A stretch of 21,246 nucleotides of DNA, taken from Cyclostephanos tholiformis. Taxonomy: Eukaryota > Bacillariophyta > Thalassiosirophyceae > Thalassiosirales > Thalassiosiraceae. The notes below the pieces were generated by a model. It saw only the letters and a program-made list of their open reading frames with translations, searched no databases and was not told the DNA's origin. The position numbers and the translations under genes were made by a program. Below, piece by piece: positions 17,989-21,246 of this stretch. Location of the stretch: positions 1-21,246 of the forward strand of contig JALLPB010000213.1 in the NCBI GenBank assembly GCA_036939975.1, written 5' to 3'. The first letter of the stretch is position 1. Each line of letters opens with the position of its first letter.

Positions 17989-19127
17989 TTACATCCCGGA
18001 GTCGATCACATCGCAACCCAAAACGTAATCCAGCTTCGGGAAATCCCTCTGGATGGCCTCCGAGGAGCCTTCCCTACTCAGCCTTCCCTGCTCCGGCCCG
18101 TCGTTACCGTATCCGGTGTAAATACTGTCCAACGTGCGGAAGCTCTCAGCCCCCACCACCTCTCCCCACGGCACCTCCCAAGGACTACCTCCCCCTAGTC
18201 CCTCGTTGTCCTCCAGGGCCACGATGAGCTGGTTTGACCGGGTGTTTTTCCCACCGCCAGCGTACGCCAGGTACCCCTTTCCGAACCTCTTGACCCCCAA
18301 GTCGTTCCTGCGATGCATCGGTCCTTCCGGGAGCCAATTGGGATCGTCCTTAATCTGATTCTTCCCGTTATAGTGTTTGTTGTACGAGGGGATCCCGGCT
18401 ATTCCAAACTGGCACAGAAATCCCTTGATGCATCTCATCAGAGCCTTATTCCCGACGAGTATGCGCCCAAGTGCGAATCAGGGCGCATTTAAGTTGACAT
18501 ATGGTGATTACACACGCGGGGGAGAGAAGTTTATCAACTCACCACCTTGCTTGAGAAGTATTTCGTGTTCACCATTTGAAGGAAACGCTCGGCGCCAAGG
18601 GGGGCCCAGCTGGGATGCACCAAAATCTGGGATTTGTAACATTCACATTGTTTCATCAGTGAAAAATATCAAAGGGGATCAAAAACAACGATTATCAGCT
18701 TTCGAACACTCTTTTGCGAACAACTCACATGCAGGTAACCAACGGTAGTGCTGCATGAGACCAACGTGATCGGAGATTCATCCCGTGGCGGCGTGACGAT
18801 GTGACGGTGAGGTCCGGCCGTTGGGTGTAATTCAGATGGCGCCAGGTCTTTCAGAGAGCGGATTGATGGTCCCTTTCCATCGGCTCGAAGTCCGGTGGTA
18901 CCGATTCCGTTCTTGTCGGTAATTGTTCCCGGCGACAGATGTACGGCGAGGACATTCGTTCCCACAATGACTTTGTGAATTCTTCTGTGGGCACCGATAC
19001 ATAGAGCAGATAGGACAGACAAGATTATGACGACGAATAAGATTGTCGTAACCGAGGCACCGGGGAAGGACGGATATTTGGATTTGCCGCAGTCAAAATG
19101 CGCAAGTGATCTCCTTCTCGGTTGCAT
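17989..19127 (-). CDS. Membrane-anchored divergent cyclophilin-like protein, three exons
   Basis: Exons 19127-18729, 18626-18543 and 18444-17989 (312 aa), introns of 102 and 98 nt, both phase 0 with GTGAGT donors. A short N-terminus is followed by a hydrophobic segment at about residues 26-46 (TTILFVVIILSVLSALCIGA), predicting a signal anchor. The cyclophilin fold begins at LHILVHPSWAPLGAERFL across intron 1 and continues as ALMRCIKGFLCQFGI, YLAYAGGGKNTRSNQL and DFPKLDYV. R165 and Q173 have the same spacing as Arg55 and Gln63 of human cyclophilin A, and F170 matches Phe60. Positions matching Phe113 and His126 appear changed (Ile and Glu), so prolyl isomerase activity may be weak or altered. 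A secretory-pathway or plastid location is possible. The gene is divergent from the 19400 gene (272 bp between starts). Confidence 0.85.
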
Positions 19128-19399
19128 TGCTCAAAAGACTTAGGCTGTGATTTCTTTGAGCGGAGAGGTGAAAAACATATAGACGTTAGAACATTGTCGA
19201 TGTTCCTGCTTTTTCCCTTTTCGGATGGTGTCCTATGTTTCTTGCCTTTTTTGTGAGTGGTTTTTTTGGTGTGCATATACTCGTATGCCCATACACACGC
19301 TGCAAACTAAAATCTTTTCCGCACTACCATAAAATACAACGTTGACCCCCTCCGCGAACAATATCCAAGCTCTCCAGCCGCCACCGCAAAAATTCCATC

Positions 19400-21171
19400 A
19401 TGACGACGTCTGCTCGCGCAGGTGGGGTGGGGCGCTCATCGTCTACTGCTACTGTCAACAAAAATCACCCCGCAGTTTCTGCCGCCAATCGTGTGAGGAA
19501 ACAAAATCTAGGGAAGGGGGGGGAGTCCGCCGCGGCAAATGCACGTGGGTCACCTCCCCGCACAGCCAAGACAATGGCCATCGAAAAAATTTGTCATCAA
19601 AATGTCCGCCCTCCTGTTGCGTTGGAGGGTGAGGACGACGACCCTGCCACCGATGGTGGCGTGATTAATCTCCCTTACGCCGCTGCTGCTGGTGTCGCGA
19701 TGATTGCCAACACCGTAGCTGCCGAGGTGTTCCACCCCCCCCTGTGGAATGCGTGGTGGTGTAATTCTTGTACCGCGCAGCACTATGTGGGTGATGGTGG
19801 GAATTTGTGGGGGGCGTGTGTGCAGTGTAAGGTAACAAACCCCATCCGCAACAGCATTATGCTTGACCCTGACGAGATCGAAGCCGTGAAAAACAAACCC
19901 GGGTTGCCTTATGGTCCTCGGGCGTTCACCTTAAAGACAGGAGATCCAACAGGAGATCCACCCACTGCCATGGAGTCACCCTCCTTCTCCATCACAAACA
20001 GCATTGATAACGCTGCAGGGGATCAAGATTCAGAAGGGTATGATTTCGAGTCCGATGCAAAGACTGATGCCGAAGTGAGTAGATTTTCGTTTTTTGATCG
20101 TCTTGAGCATTACATGGAACACATGCAAATTTGCATGGAGAATCTTAAGGCTGTTGAGCTGACGCTCATGGTTGAGGCGGGTAGTAGCGTAAGGGAGATG
20201 GCGACGATGAACAAGGAGTCACGTGAGCTTGCTTTCCATCGTGAGTATTTGACTTTAATTGGGGAGATCGCCGATGAGCGCTTCACCAACGATGGTGTGC
20301 GTCGGCAGATGCAGACTGTGTTCAAGGGAGCGAGGAAGAAGGATATGAATCCCGGAACATTGTATCGTAAGTACGAGAGTGAGATGACTACGTTGAAGAA
20401 ATTTGCATATAAATTTCCTGGAGTTGGCAGCCTGTCGCAGTTGCCAAGCGGTACGGCACAGCTTCAGCAAATGAAACGTCCGCTCATTATTGAGCTTTGG
20501 AAGCAGAAATACCCGGTGAGAGGTTTGTTCTTTTGCGTAATAATTTATACCGAACCAAGTCTCACAACTTTTGTATTATTTAGGATGAAAAAGGAATCGA
20601 TTATGACGATCCGATATCGGTGGGTAACGCTATCCCGAATACTTGGTGGCTGGAAAGTGACTGCTGTAAGTATATTCTTTCTTGTCTAGTTCACAAGGAT
20701 AATAAGGAGATTTCGACGAGGCCAACAAAATTGCCACCCGGCCCAACGCGTAAGGAGGTACGTGAGAAGCAGCGGAATAGTGTGACGAAGGAACGGAGTG
20801 AGGCAAAGTTGCAGCGTGAAGTTGCGGTTGTTAATAGGACGGACGGGGCAACAAGTGTCGAGAAGTACGGTGACGTTGATCACCAGATCAAGAAGGCGAG
20901 AGTTTTAGGTATGCAGTCGGTTGTCGAAAAGAACAATGTTGATGCTATTGTGTCCCAGATCGCGGTGATGCGTCAGATGGAGGAAATTTATGTTAAGAGG
21001 ATGGGACGCGATGTGTTTGAGCAACAGATTGTGAATCTGATGGGCAAGATGCCGGGGATGGAGAAGGTGGCAGAACCACAACCTGAGAAATACTCTCCTC
21101 AAGATACACCTTTGGGGATGAAGCGTGGCAATGATTGGGAATCGGATGACGAAGACATAATCAGTGATTAA
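19400..21171 (+). CDS. Unknown protein with CxxC...CxxC knuckle and acidic tail, two exons
   Basis: Exons 19400-20515 and 20584-21171 (567 aa), intron 68 nt ending TATTATTTAG, phase 0. I do not recognise the family. The first about 90 residues are Ser/Ala/Arg-rich and look disordered. Residues 121-143 form C-x2-C-x15-C-x2-C within WWCNSCTAQHYVG, a plausible zinc knuckle. Residues about 235-370 are predicted helical (EHYMEHMQICMENLKAVELT). After the intron, WWLESDC is followed by a charged KEVREKQRNSVTKERSEAK segment, a helical stretch, and an acidic end, DWESDDEDIISD. A nuclear or nucleic-acid-related role would fit but is a guess. A perfect GTAAGT...CTAG mini-segment at 20666-20689 is left in the coding sequence because the frame remains open. 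The gene could belong to a lineage-specific family. Confidence 0.72.
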
Positions 21172-21200
21172 CAATTTAAGACTTGAAATTGGGAAAGGGA

Positions 21201-21232
21201 GGGTCCGATAGGTAGGGTGGTTGGGCGGACCC
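21201..21232. repeat. Short inverted repeat after the last gene
   Basis: GGGTCCG at 21201-21207 and CGGACCC at 21226-21232 are perfect complements around an 18-nt G/T-rich spacer, 30 bp after the stop codon at 21171. It may fold in the 3' UTR RNA. No function can be assigned. Confidence 0.4.
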
Positions 21233-21246
21233 ATATAATCTTATTT

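Overview
The window looks like nuclear DNA of a photosynthetic stramenopile, most likely a diatom. Every intact gene I can model is eukaryotic. Introns are short (68-116 nt), with GT-AG ends and good GTGAGT/GTAAGT donors. The protein set (AANAT-like GNAT fused to PhzF, secreted GH26 with Cys-rich modules, single-pass SGNH-like and cyclophilin-like proteins) resembles what I know from diatom genomes. The species cannot be named from the sequence alone.

Layout. 1-983: decayed tyrosine recombinase of a Crypton- or DIRS-type element, cut by the window edge. About 1441-5203: a hAT-superfamily DNA transposon with imperfect terminal inverted repeats, CGGTATT subterminal repeats, a duplicated leader and a three-exon transposase (2296-5039) damaged near its C-terminus. 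5358-7382 (+): intact single-exon GNAT-PhzF fusion. 7404-10502 (-): eight-exon 5'-3' exonuclease/flap-nuclease gene whose stop lies only 21 bp from the GNAT-PhzF stop. 10503-11566: divergent intergenic region with three diverged repeats. 11567-14406 (+): secreted GH26 beta-mannanase-like protein with two internal repeat families and twin Cys-rich C-terminal modules. 14407-15566: no gene recognised. 15567-17717 (+): two-exon membrane-anchored SGNH-like protein. 17989-19127 (-): three-exon membrane-anchored divergent cyclophilin. 19400-21171 (+): two-exon protein of unknown function with a CxxC...CxxC knuckle and an acidic tail.

The genes do not form an operon or an obvious shared pathway. The left quarter is a transposon graveyard next to a normal gene neighbourhood of convergent and divergent pairs. 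I see no CRISPR array, rRNA, tRNA or defence island. The most interesting features are unusual protein architectures: (1) a PhzF domain fused to GNAT with all three expected catalytic positions changed; (2) a 5'-3' exonuclease carrying, at its N-terminal side, a segment resembling the NSPKQ...YRxLS part of family A DNA polymerases, the reverse of the Pol I order; (3) the repeat-rich GH26 enzyme. Exon boundaries were inferred by eye from splice consensus, frame and family continuity; no transcript data were available.
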